Origin: Burkholderiales bacterium PBB1 | GTDB taxonomy: Bacteria > Pseudomonadota > Gammaproteobacteria > Burkholderiales > Burkholderiaceae_C | Length of the DNA: 64,000 nt | Reading direction: 5' to 3' | Assembly (NCBI GenBank): GCA_002255905.1 | Contig: NKIN01000002.1 | Coordinates: 124,001-188,000, forward strand | Shown: positions 40,486-47,310 of the stretch, one piece after another | Numbering within the stretch: the first letter of the stretch is position 1 | Layout of the letters: each line of letters opens with the position of its first letter | Notes under the pieces: generated by a model | Told to the model about the DNA's origin: nothing | The model's input: only the letters and a program-made list of their open reading frames with translations | The model's database searches: none | Made by a program: the position numbers and the translations under genes

Positions 40486-41754
40486 ATGGCCCTGACAGTA
40501 CACAAATACGGCGGCACCTCGATGGGGTCCACCGAGCGCATTCGCAACGTGGCCAAGCGTGTGGCCAAGTGGGTGCGTGCTGGTCACCAGATGGTGGTCG
40601 TTCCGTCCGCGATGAGCGGCGAGACAAATCGCTTGCTGGGCTTGGCGAAAGAGTTGTCGCCCGAGCGCAGTTCGCCCGAGCTGATGCGCGAGCTCGATCT
40701 GATCGCCGCGACCGGTGAGCAGGTGTCGGTCGGCCTGCTGGCCATCGCCTTGCAGGCAGAGGGCGTTCCCTCGGTCAGCTATGCGGGCTGGCAGGTGCCG
40801 ATCAAGACCGACTCGGCCTACACCAAGGCGCGCATCCAGAGCATCGACGACCAACGCGTGCGCGCCGATCTGGCCGCCGGCAAGGTGGTCGTGATCACCG
40901 GTTTCCAGGGGGTCGATGAGCAGGGCCACATCACCACGCTGGGCCGTGGTGGTTCCGACACCTCGGCCGTGGCGGTGGCGGCGGCGCTGAAGGCCGACGA
41001 GTGCCTGATCTACACCGACGTCGACGGCGTCTACACCACCGATCCGCGCATCGTGCCCGAGGCACGGCGGCTGCAGACCATCAGCTTCGAAGAGATGCTG
41101 GAGATGGCGAGCCTGGGCTCCAAGGTGCTGCAGATCCGTTCGGTGGAATTTGCAGGCAAGTACCGCGTTCCGCTGCGCGTGCTGTCGAGCTTCACGCCGT
41201 GGGACATGGCCATCGCCGAAGAGGCGAAGTCGGGCACGCTGATCACTTTCGAAGAGGACGAAAAAATGGAACAAGCCGTCGTATCGGGCATCGCCTTCAA
41301 CCGCGACGAGGCCAAGATCAGCCTGATCGGCGTGCCGGACAAGCCGGGCATCGCCTTCCAGATCCTCGGCCCGGTGGCCGACGCGAACATTGACGTCGAC
41401 GTGATCATCCAGAACGTGTCGCACGACGGCAAGACCGATTTCTCGTTCACCGTGCACCGCAACGACTACGCGCGCACGATGGACCTGCTGAAGTCGGCGG
41501 TGCTGCCGAAGACCGGTGCGGCCACGCTGTCGGGCGACACCAAGATCTGCAAGGTCAGCATCGTCGGCATCGGCATGCGCTCGCATGTGGGCGTGGCCAG
41601 CAAGATGTTCAGCACACTCAGTGACGAGGGCATCAACATTCAAATGATCACCACCAGCGAGATCAAGACCAGCGTCGTCATCGACGAGAAGTACATGGAA
41701 CTCGCCGTGCGGGCGCTGCACAAGGCATTCGATCTGGAACAAGCGCCTGCTTGA
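40486..41754 (+). CDS. lysC: Aspartate kinase
   Basis: It phosphorylates aspartate as the first step toward lysine, threonine and methionine. The 422-residue protein has the kinase N-terminus VHKYGGTSMGSTERIRNVAK, then TLGRGGSDTSAVAVAAALKA and YTDVDGVYTTDPRIVPEA. Two C-terminal ACT domains (residues about 265-420) provide feedback sensing. This monofunctional lysine-sensitive-type aspartokinase is followed by the tRNA-Ser gene. No internal beta-subunit start was assigned, though one exists in some homologues. Confidence 0.95.
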   Translation: MALTVHKYGGTSMGSTERIRNVAKRVAKWVRAGHQMVVVPSAMSGETNRLLGLAKELSPERSSPELMRELDLIAATGEQVSVGLLAIALQAEGVPSVSYAGWQVPIKTDSAYTKARIQSIDDQRVRADLAAGKVVVITGFQGVDEQGHITTLGRGGSDTSAVAVAAALKADECLIYTDVDGVYTTDPRIVPEARRLQTISFEEMLEMASLGSKVLQIRSVEFAGKYRVPLRVLSSFTPWDMAIAEEAKSGTLITFEEDEKMEQAVVSGIAFNRDEAKISLIGVPDKPGIAFQILGPVADANIDVDVIIQNVSHDGKTDFSFTVHRNDYARTMDLLKSAVLPKTGAATLSGDTKICKVSIVGIGMRSHVGVASKMFSTLSDEGINIQMITTSEIKTSVVIDEKYMELAVRALHKAFDLEQAPA

Positions 41755-41800
41755 CCGAGAAGCCGACGGCGAGCAGCTAGAATCGAAAGTTGATGTCTGC

Positions 41801-41893
41801 GGAGCTGTGACCGAGTGGCCGAAGGTGCTCCCCTGCTAAGGGAGTATGTGGGCAAAACCTGCATCGAGGGTTCGAATCCCTCCGGCTCCGCCA
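41801..41893 (+). tRNA. tRNA-Ser(GCU)
   Basis: This class II tRNA has a long variable arm. The acceptor stem GGAGCTG pairs with the 3' CGGCTCC (one G-U pair), followed by discriminator G and an encoded CCA. The anticodon stem-loop CTCCC-CTGCTAA-GGGAG gives anticodon GCT. The T-arm is GAGGG-TTCGAAT-CCCTC. The 3' end is the presumed integration site of the downstream P4-type integrase element, whose gene starts 175 bp away. Confidence 0.95.
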
Positions 41894-41930
41894 GAGATAG
41901 GTTCTAAGAGGTTCAAAAAGGACCACAAGA

Positions 41931-41964
41931 AGCCCCGCAAACCCAGTGTTTACGGGGCTTTTCT
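41931..41964 (+). terminator. Rho-independent terminator downstream of tRNA-Ser
   Basis: The stem AGCCCCG(C)AAAC / GTTT(A)CGGGGCT with a short loop is followed by TTTT. It probably ends the tRNA-Ser transcript. Confidence 0.8.
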
Positions 41965-42008
41965 GTTCAAGGGCGTCCAAGAACGTACTTTGACAGCCGC
42001 GGCAGAAC

Positions 42009-42029
42009 GGGGGCACAGTTGGGGGCATG
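42009..42029 (+). repeat. GGGGGCAC-N4-GGGGGCATG motif, copy 1 (possible integrase arm site)
   Basis: Copy 1 of a motif seen three times in the accessory region, here between tRNA-Ser and the integrase start with spacer AGTT. Copy 3 at 52258 keeps the same flanking halves with spacer GTTC. The location beside att and int fits an arm-type binding site, which is inference. Confidence 0.5.
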
Positions 42030-42032
42030 TAC

Positions 42033-42055
42033 CGGGGAGCAAAACCCCGATTTTT
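42033..42055 (+). terminator. Hairpin with T-run in the integrase leader
   Basis: A CGGGG/CCCCG stem with a seven-base loop is followed by ATTTTT, ending 14 bp before the integrase ATG. It could block read-through from the tRNA promoter or attenuate int. It argues against the earlier in-frame ATG at 42027 as the integrase start. Confidence 0.6.
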
Positions 42056-42068
42056 GAAAGTTGCCCCC

Positions 42069-43286
42069 ATGCCCCTCACTGACACCGCTTGCCGCAACGC
42101 CCGTTGCCCCGCAGACAAGCCCTGCCTTCGACTCACTGATTCGCAAGGTCTCTACCTCGAAGTCACGCCAGCCGGCGCGCGCTACTGGCGCCTGAAGTAC
42201 CGCTACGCCGGCAAGGAGAAGCGCCTCAGCCTCGGCGTCTATCCCAACGTCACGCTCGCGACGGCCCGCAAACGCCGCGAGGCAGCACGCGACCTGCTCG
42301 ATGCTGGCCAGGATCCGTCGCAGGCGCGAAAGGACGACAAGGCCTCGAAGCTGCTCAAGATGGGCACCACCTTCGAGGCGGTCGCTCGCGCCTGGCACGC
42401 GAACTGGTCGCCGGCCAGGTCGCCACGGCATGCCGAGTACGTGCTGCGCCGGCTCGAGGCCGATGTTTTCCCAGCCATCGGAGCGAAGCCGATCGGCGAC
42501 ATCACCGCGCCGAACCTGCTGGCGATGGCCAAGAAGATCGAGACCCGAGGCGCGCTCGACATCGCTCGGAGGTCCTGGCAGACCTGCGGGCAGATCTTCG
42601 AGCACGCGCTCGCGCATGGCCTGATCCAGCGCAACCCGGCGAAGGATGTTCGCCCGGGCGCCGCGCTCAAATCACGCACGAAGGGGCACTACCCGCGGCT
42701 TGAGCCGAAGGAGATGCCGGAGCTGCTGCGCAAGATCCACTCATACCAGGGCTCGACGTTCACACGCATGGCGCTGCAGCTCATGGCGCTGACCTTCGTC
42801 CGCACTGGCGAGCTGATCGGTGCCCGCTGGGAAGAGTTCGACCTCGAGGCCGCCGAGTGGCGCATTCCGGCCGCGCGCATGAAGATGAAGACGCCGCACG
42901 TCGTCCCGCTGTCGACCCAGGCCGTCGACCTCCTCAAGTGCCTGCACGAGTTGCGAGGCCGAGCCGGCCTGCTGTTCCCTGGCGAACGGGACCACGAAAA
43001 GCCGATGTCGAACAACACGATCCTCGGCGCCCTGAAGCGAATGGGCTACGCCGGCCGCATGACTGGCCACGGCTTCCGCGGCGTCGCGTCGACCATCCTG
43101 CACGAGCAGGGTTTCGACCACGCGCACATCGAGCTGCAGCTCGCGCACATGGAGCGCGACGAGATCTCGGCAGCCTACAACTTCGCGACCTACTTGCCGC
43201 AGCGTCGCAAGATGGTTCAGTGGTACGCCGACCACCTCGACAGCCTGCGTCAGGGAGCGCAGGTGATCCCGATCAAAGCGGCGTAA
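42069..43286 (+). CDS. P4-type tyrosine integrase (DUF4102 N-terminus)
   Basis: A site-specific recombinase of 405 residues that presumably inserted this element at tRNA-Ser. The N-terminus MPLTDTACRNARCPADKPC and GARYWRLKYRYAGKEKRLSL are typical of the DUF4102 arm-binding domain of P4-like integrases. The catalytic domain shows the Arg in FVRTGELIGARW, HGFRG (HxxR), LQLAHMERD (second His) and the tyrosine in SAAYNFATYLP. The start is chosen by family alignment. It reads away from the tRNA into the element, the usual orientation. Confidence 0.92.
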   Translation: MPLTDTACRNARCPADKPCLRLTDSQGLYLEVTPAGARYWRLKYRYAGKEKRLSLGVYPNVTLATARKRREAARDLLDAGQDPSQARKDDKASKLLKMGTTFEAVARAWHANWSPARSPRHAEYVLRRLEADVFPAIGAKPIGDITAPNLLAMAKKIETRGALDIARRSWQTCGQIFEHALAHGLIQRNPAKDVRPGAALKSRTKGHYPRLEPKEMPELLRKIHSYQGSTFTRMALQLMALTFVRTGELIGARWEEFDLEAAEWRIPAARMKMKTPHVVPLSTQAVDLLKCLHELRGRAGLLFPGERDHEKPMSNNTILGALKRMGYAGRMTGHGFRGVASTILHEQGFDHAHIELQLAHMERDEISAAYNFATYLPQRRKMVQWYADHLDSLRQGAQVIPIKAA

Positions 43287-43340
43287 TAAAAGAATACAAA
43301 AAGAGTTGATCTGTCCACATTAAACGATTACAGTATTCGC

Positions 43341-43526
43341 ATGAATTCACCGAAACAGTCACCAGATCGCAAGCGAGGGCGACCACCCATCGAACAGGGT
43401 CTGGACACGGTCCCCGTGACGATCCGGGTGACCGTTCCGCAGAAGGAGAAGCTGGGGCGCCTCGGTGGCCCGAAGTGGGTTCGAGACCGTATCGACAAGG
43501 CCAAAGAACCCGAACCGACAGAGTGA
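43341..43526 (+). CDS. Small basic protein, possible ribbon-helix-helix DNA-binding type
   Basis: A protein of 61 residues. It has an AT-hook-like basic patch DRKRGRPPIEQG, a short strand TVPVTIRVTVPQ, then helices KEKLGRLGGPKWVRDRIDK. This is compatible with a ribbon-helix-helix or accessory DNA-binding fold. The order (basic tail, strand, two helices) is seen in many small mobile-element proteins. It lies directly downstream of the integrase gene, as excisionase-type or control proteins often do. No specific family is recognised. Confidence 0.65.
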   Translation: MNSPKQSPDRKRGRPPIEQGLDTVPVTIRVTVPQKEKLGRLGGPKWVRDRIDKAKEPEPTE

Positions 43527-43627
43527 TGCCGGCGCCTCAGCGGAACTGAGGCAAAGCGGGCCGGAAGCTGGTGGAACAGCAACCGACCCTAACCACAACG
43601 TGCACACCGTGAAAGGAAACGCACATC

Positions 43628-43972
43628 ATGGCTACTGAAACTGTAGTTCACGCCAACGCAGCGGCAAGAAGGTTGATTACCGAGCGCCTTGAAGAGTCCT
43701 GGGAGCGGATCGATGCCGCGACAAATCAGATCCGAGCGATGTGCTCGGGAGTCGTTGCTTTGATGGAGGGAGCACCTCGCGAGGCGTCGGAGACAGCGGT
43801 GCCTCACGCGCTTTGCGACAAGCCAGGCTTTACGCCCGAGAAGCAATTGCTATCCATGATCGCGGCGCTGTCCGACGATCTGTGGTGCGAGATTGATGGT
43901 GATTTCAGTAGCCTGCGATCGTCTTTGGGCATTCGCGATACGGTGGAACACGAGGAGGCTCGCAATGGCTGA
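43628..43972 (+). CDS. Hypothetical mobile-element protein
   Basis: I do not recognise this 114-residue protein. It begins METVVHANAAARRLITE-like (MATETVVHANAAARR) and is mostly helical with an acidic middle. AAAGGAAA lies 9 bp before the ATG. The start of the following gene overlaps its stop by eight bases, suggesting translational coupling. It is acidic, lacks membrane segments and has three cysteines without a metal-binding spacing. Confidence 0.65.
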   Translation: MATETVVHANAAARRLITERLEESWERIDAATNQIRAMCSGVVALMEGAPREASETAVPHALCDKPGFTPEKQLLSMIAALSDDLWCEIDGDFSSLRSSLGIRDTVEHEEARNG

Positions 43973-44225
43973 CACAGCACTCATCCCGGTCCGAAGAGAC
44001 CTTGCACTGAAGGCCCTGCATCAGGTCGATGCATTGCTGCCGATCCTGCAGCGCCAGGCCGATGACGGAACGATCGAGCCCGACGCGATGCTCGGACTGC
44101 TCGGCCGGATCCGCCAGATGAACGACGCTGCGATGACGCTGCTGGGCGATGCAGGCGGCGCCGGCGACCTCGTCGAGCGCCTGCAGGAAGCTGTGTTCGG
44201 CCATCGGGAGATGGCTCATCGGTAG
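43965..44225 (+). CDS. Small helical hypothetical mobile-element protein
   Basis: A protein of 86 residues, predicted helical (RRDLALKALHQVDALLPILQ, then AMLGLLGRIRQMNDAAMTLL). It overlaps the previous gene by 8 bp, with GGAGG about 7 bp before its ATG. I see no catalytic or metal-binding motif. The overlap with neighbours on both sides places it in a compact, phage-like gene string. Confidence 0.62.
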   Translation: MADTALIPVRRDLALKALHQVDALLPILQRQADDGTIEPDAMLGLLGRIRQMNDAAMTLLGDAGGAGDLVERLQEAVFGHREMAHR

Positions 44226-44625
44226 GGCAAAGAAACCGCACCCGCTCGAGGCGACATTCGCCTCGTGGCGGGGAGCGATCGTCACTGACGTCGTGGGTGG
44301 TAGTGAGAACGTGCGCCCGGCCGCCCACGTCTTCCCCACCCGCCGCGGATTCTGTTGGGTCGAGCCCAGCTACGCAGACCCGTATGGAGCAGGGTCGCCA
44401 GCGATGCGCTGCCGAGAAGGCGTGTTCGTTGCGGCTGGCGACGGATTCACGATGTCGACCACCGACGGGCGCGAAATGACGGTGGTTCCGTTCGATCCAC
44501 GCGCATACCCCGACGTTGGCAGCTCGATCACCTGGTTTGAGTTCGAGTGGCTTCGATCCGAGGGCCGCACCTGGCTGGAAGAGCGGGAGAGGGTGAGGGA
44601 GCGGATTCGACGGGAGCTCGAGTGA
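44149..44625 (+). CDS. Unknown protein, first of two tandem paralogues
   Basis: Up to 158 residues. Similarity to the next gene begins at about residue 31 and runs nearly to the end. Shared positions include the E/A-x-FA-x-W-x-GA start, AAHVFPTRRGFCWVEPSYAD against AAHVYATERGVSWVDTSYAE, and EGRTWLEERERVRERI against EGRTWREERERLHRLA. The ATG at 44149 overlaps the previous gene by 77 bases, and no ATG, GTG or TTG lies between it and the homologous core, so the start is uncertain. No function is assigned. Confidence 0.65.
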   Translation: MQAAPATSSSACRKLCSAIGRWLIGRAKKPHPLEATFASWRGAIVTDVVGGSENVRPAAHVFPTRRGFCWVEPSYADPYGAGSPAMRCREGVFVAAGDGFTMSTTDGREMTVVPFDPRAYPDVGSSITWFEFEWLRSEGRTWLEERERVRERIRRELE

Positions 44626-45629
44626 AGAAGCAGGCGAGGGAGGAGTTCACACGCGACCAACTCAACGCGATCTTCGCCGATTGGACAGGAGCGACAGTCC
44701 GAATCAGGCGTCCCGAGAGAGAGACCGTTCATGCCGCAGCCCATGTGTATGCGACCGAGCGTGGTGTTTCATGGGTCGATACCAGCTACGCCGAGCTGCT
44801 TCTCGACGAGCCGTTTTATGAAACCCATGACGGGCTATTCGAGCGCGCTGGAGAAGGCTTCCTTTTCCGAGATCGCTATGGCGGGATCATTGCGCTGAAC
44901 GAGCACTCGGCGGTCGATGAAAAAAAGGTCGGCGACGCGCTCAACTGGTTCGCCGATTGGCTCAAGGCGGAGGGCCGTACTTGGCGGGAAGAACGAGAGA
45001 GGTTGCATCGGCTCGCGCTTGAAGCGATCGACGAATTGAAGGCTCGCGATCCAGATTACGCCAGCTACGAGCGCGATCGCCTTGCTTTTGTAAAGAAGGT
45101 CTCGAAGGATCTGCCAAAAGTCCTCTCGCGCGTCGGCAGAGAGCGGCTTGCGGGCTTTGCATTCTTCGTCAAGAACCGCAGTTCCGACTCGGTGACACCG
45201 TCTACCGACCATCATCGTCAGATCGAAGCAATTCGCGACGCTTCCGACCACCTTATGAGGAAGGTGCGATCGCTTCAGCGCGAGCCCGCTGCCGGCTACT
45301 ACCTGTTGACCATCGAGCCTGATGTCGAAAGCGTTAAATCGAGTCTGGACGCCCTGAATGCCCACCTCAAGAGGGTTGTCACGGACCGATATCCGAGGCG
45401 GCCAAAGGGAGGCCGCGAAAAGGCTTTCTGGCCCCGCTACTTGGCGATTTGTGCGTGGCGCGAGTTTGGTGCTGAGGAGCTCCCTACAGGGCATACCAAC
45501 GAACTGCTCGATACCTGCAAGACGCTTTGTGCAAACGCTGGGTTGGAGTCCGAGTCTGAAGTAGAAATTATCAAAGAGCTGAAAAGTCAAGAGGAGAACG
45601 CAGGAAAAATAGATCCGGTTCCCAAATAG
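44622..45629 (+). CDS. Unknown protein, second tandem paralogue with extra C-terminal domain
   Basis: A GTG start overlaps the previous stop (GTGA), giving 335 residues. The first 125 residues are the paralogous unit shared with the upstream gene (LNAIFADWTGATV, DGLFERAGEGFLFRD, then EGRTWREERERL). The remaining 200 residues are unique, helical and basic, with RRPKGGREKAFWPRYLAICA near residue 265 and an acidic end. No known family is recognised. The upstream copy lacks this C-terminal part. Codon use looks less GC-biased than in neighbouring core genes. Confidence 0.7.
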   Translation: MKKQAREEFTRDQLNAIFADWTGATVRIRRPERETVHAAAHVYATERGVSWVDTSYAELLLDEPFYETHDGLFERAGEGFLFRDRYGGIIALNEHSAVDEKKVGDALNWFADWLKAEGRTWREERERLHRLALEAIDELKARDPDYASYERDRLAFVKKVSKDLPKVLSRVGRERLAGFAFFVKNRSSDSVTPSTDHHRQIEAIRDASDHLMRKVRSLQREPAAGYYLLTIEPDVESVKSSLDALNAHLKRVVTDRYPRRPKGGREKAFWPRYLAICAWREFGAEELPTGHTNELLDTCKTLCANAGLESESEVEIIKELKSQEENAGKIDPVPK

Positions 45630-45667
45630 CCACCCAGAGGGGCAATTCGCACCATGGCGTCACGTTC

Positions 45668-45702
45668 AAGGAGGCCCAGAAATGTCTTCTGGCCTCTCTT
45701 GA
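45668..45702 (+). promoter_or_regulatory. Hairpin with strong ribosome-binding site and six-codon minigene before alpA
   Basis: AAGGAGG at 45668-45674 is followed after 7 bp by ATG and a six-codon frame (MSSGLS, stop at 45700-45702). The same bases form a GAGGCC(C)AGAA / TTCTGGCCTC hairpin. The stop lies 15 bp before the AlpA start. It could act as a leader that controls alpA translation, or be chance. Confidence 0.35.
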
Positions 45703-45717
45703 GCGGGAGACGCCAAC

Positions 45718-46002
45718 ATGCCACCAAAAATCCTCCGACTGAAACAGTCCCTCGAGCTGGACGGAGACTGCAAGACCGGCCGCTACAACAAGATCAAGAG
45801 GGGCCTGTACACAACGCCTTTTTTAATCTCGAGCAGATGTGTCGGGTGGCCAGAGCACGAGTGCACGGCCATCATTTCAGCGCGCATTGCCGGCTGGAGC
45901 GACGACCAGATCCGTGAGCTCGTCAAGCAGCTGCACGAGAAGCGCAAGCAGTACGCGCCGATCATTGCCGGGAATTCCGAACCAGCGCTGGCCGGAGCCT
46001 GA
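45718..46002 (+). CDS. AlpA-family transcriptional regulator
   Basis: This small regulator of 94 residues belongs to the AlpA/MerR-like helix-turn-helix group found in P4-type elements and satellites. The recognition region GRYNKIKRGLYTTPFLIS, then RCVGWPEHECTAIISARIAG, matches the AlpA pattern of strand-turn-GWPxxE-helix. A helical tail (RELVKQLHEKRKQ) follows. AlpA proteins typically activate integrase or excision functions. It heads a tightly packed operon with replication genes; the next ATG is 2 bp after its stop. Confidence 0.82.
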   Translation: MPPKILRLKQSLELDGDCKTGRYNKIKRGLYTTPFLISSRCVGWPEHECTAIISARIAGWSDDQIRELVKQLHEKRKQYAPIIAGNSEPALAGA

Positions 46003-46004
46003 CC

Positions 46005-46220
46005 ATGCAGGCCGCCGCACAAGCGTGCTCGCCGCAGGTCGAGAAGTGGAAGGCCAATGCCGTCGCCAGGGCGGCATTGAGGGGAGTCGCGCTCCACGTC
46101 ACTGAGGACGATCACGGCGACCCGCTGTACGTCGCAGTGCAGGGCGCGATGACCCGCCACATGGCTGGCGTCGACGAGGTCGAACGCTTCCTGACGCTGA
46201 TCGGAGCGCCAGCCGCATGA
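46005..46220 (+). CDS. Small hypothetical protein of the replication operon
   Basis: A protein of 71 residues (VEKWKANAVARAALRGVALH, DDHGDPLYVAVQGAMTRHMA). Its ATG is 2 bp after alpA and its stop overlaps the following ATG, so it is embedded in a translationally coupled string. It is helical at both ends, with one short charged central turn. No family is recognised. Confidence 0.62.
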   Translation: MQAAAQACSPQVEKWKANAVARAALRGVALHVTEDDHGDPLYVAVQGAMTRHMAGVDEVERFLTLIGAPAA

Positions 46221-46393
46221 CCGTGCGCCGATCCTCACCCAGCCGCCGTGGCACCCGGGCGGGCCGCACACATGCGCTGTTGCAGCCGTGCGTGTGCGGC
46301 CTCACGCCTGGCGTGCTCTGCCTGGCCTGCGCACGCTGGCATCGGCACTACCGCACCGTGACGGCGCGGCTGGCGGCGGGGAGGGGGCGCTGA
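46217..46393 (+). CDS. Small zinc-finger-like protein of the replication operon
   Basis: A protein of 58 residues. It starts with an ATGA overlap on the previous stop and ends with TGATG overlapping the next start. The N-terminus is Arg-rich; the centre has CVCGLTPGVLCLACARWHRH, a C-x-C...C-x2-C-x2-WH arrangement that could bind one zinc ion. It resembles small phage-encoded zinc-binding proteins, but no family is named. Confidence 0.55.
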   Translation: MTVRRSSPSRRGTRAGRTHALLQPCVCGLTPGVLCLACARWHRHYRTVTARLAAGRGR

Positions 46394-47310
46394 TGGCGGC
46401 CGCAACCCGAGAAGGCATCTATCGCCGCATGTCAGTGCGCATGTGGGGCGACGAGCGCTTCATGCGCCTGTCCCCGATGCAACCCTCCGGCCAGGCACTG
46501 TGGATCTACGCGCTCTCCGGACCGCACACCGGACCCATCCCCGGTGTATTCGTCGCCGGTCGCGCGGCACTGGCGGAAAGCCTCGGCTGGGACAACGAAG
46601 ACTTTGGCAAAGCCTTCGACGAAGTCTTGCGCGAAGGGCTCGCAGAGTTCGATCCGAAGACCCGTCTGTGGTTCATCCCGAAGGCCATCCACCACAACAT
46701 GCCACAGAACCCGAACGTGGTGCTTTCGTGGCGACAGACCTGGGCCTTGTTACCCGAAAGTGACCTGCGCGAGCGGGCAGCCGAATGCCTGAGAGCCGCG
46801 CTGTACGGGCTTTCCGAGCCTTTCGGGAAGGCTTTCGATGAGGCTTGCGGAAAGCCTTTCGAGAAGGCTATGCCAAATGATTTGGCGAAACAGGAACAGG
46901 AACAGGAACAGGAACAGGAACAGGAACAGGAGAAAGAGAAGAGACCTTCGGTCTCGTCGCCACGGCCGACCATCCCGTGCCCCTACCAATCCATCGTCGA
47001 CCGGTACCACGAGAAGCTGCCGGAACTGCCACGAGTCAAGCTCACGACCGAGGCAAGACAGCGAGCCATGCGCAAGTGGTGGGGCTGGGTGCTCAGCAGC
47101 ACCAAGGAGACCGGCGAGCGCCGTGCCACAACCGCCGAGGAGGCGCTGGCGTGGATCGGCGGCTACTTCGCCCACGCCAGCGGCAACGACTTCCTCATGG
47201 GCCGCGGCGAGCGATCGGGGGTCCACGCGAACTGGCGTGCCGACTTCGACTTCCTGCTCACCGAGCGCGGCATGCGCCACGTCATCGAGAAAACCGAGGT
47301 GGCCGCATGA
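46393..47310 (+). CDS. DnaD/phage O-like replication initiation protein
   Basis: A 305-residue protein. The N-terminal 100 residues (YRRMSVRMWGDERFMRLSPM, then YALSGPHTGPIPGVFVAG) resemble the winged-helix N-domain of phage replication proteins. A low-complexity Gln-Glu run (about residues 167-180) links to a C-terminal part, TIPCPYQSIVDRYHEKLPEL, typical of the helicase-loader end of such proteins. It lies directly before the phage-type dnaB with an ATGA overlap. A role as origin-binding protein or helicase loader is inferred. Confidence 0.78.
   Translation: MAAATREGIYRRMSVRMWGDERFMRLSPMQPSGQALWIYALSGPHTGPIPGVFVAGRAALAESLGWDNEDFGKAFDEVLREGLAEFDPKTRLWFIPKAIHHNMPQNPNVVLSWRQTWALLPESDLRERAAECLRAALYGLSEPFGKAFDEACGKPFEKAMPNDLAKQEQEQEQEQEQEQEKEKRPSVSSPRPTIPCPYQSIVDRYHEKLPELPRVKLTTEARQRAMRKWWGWVLSSTKETGERRATTAEEALAWIGGYFAHASGNDFLMGRGERSGVHANWRADFDFLLTERGMRHVIEKTEVAA
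46891..46932 (+). repeat. (CAGGAA)6-CAGGAG hexanucleotide tandem repeat in the replication gene
   Basis: Six perfect CAGGAA units plus one CAGGAG encode an alternating Gln-Glu linker. A six-base unit can change copy number without a frameshift. Confidence 0.9.

Noticed and set aside
42027-42068. Earlier integrase start (MYRGAKPRF)
   Set aside because: It would place the terminator hairpin inside the coding region, and P4-type integrases begin at the MPLTDT-like segment.
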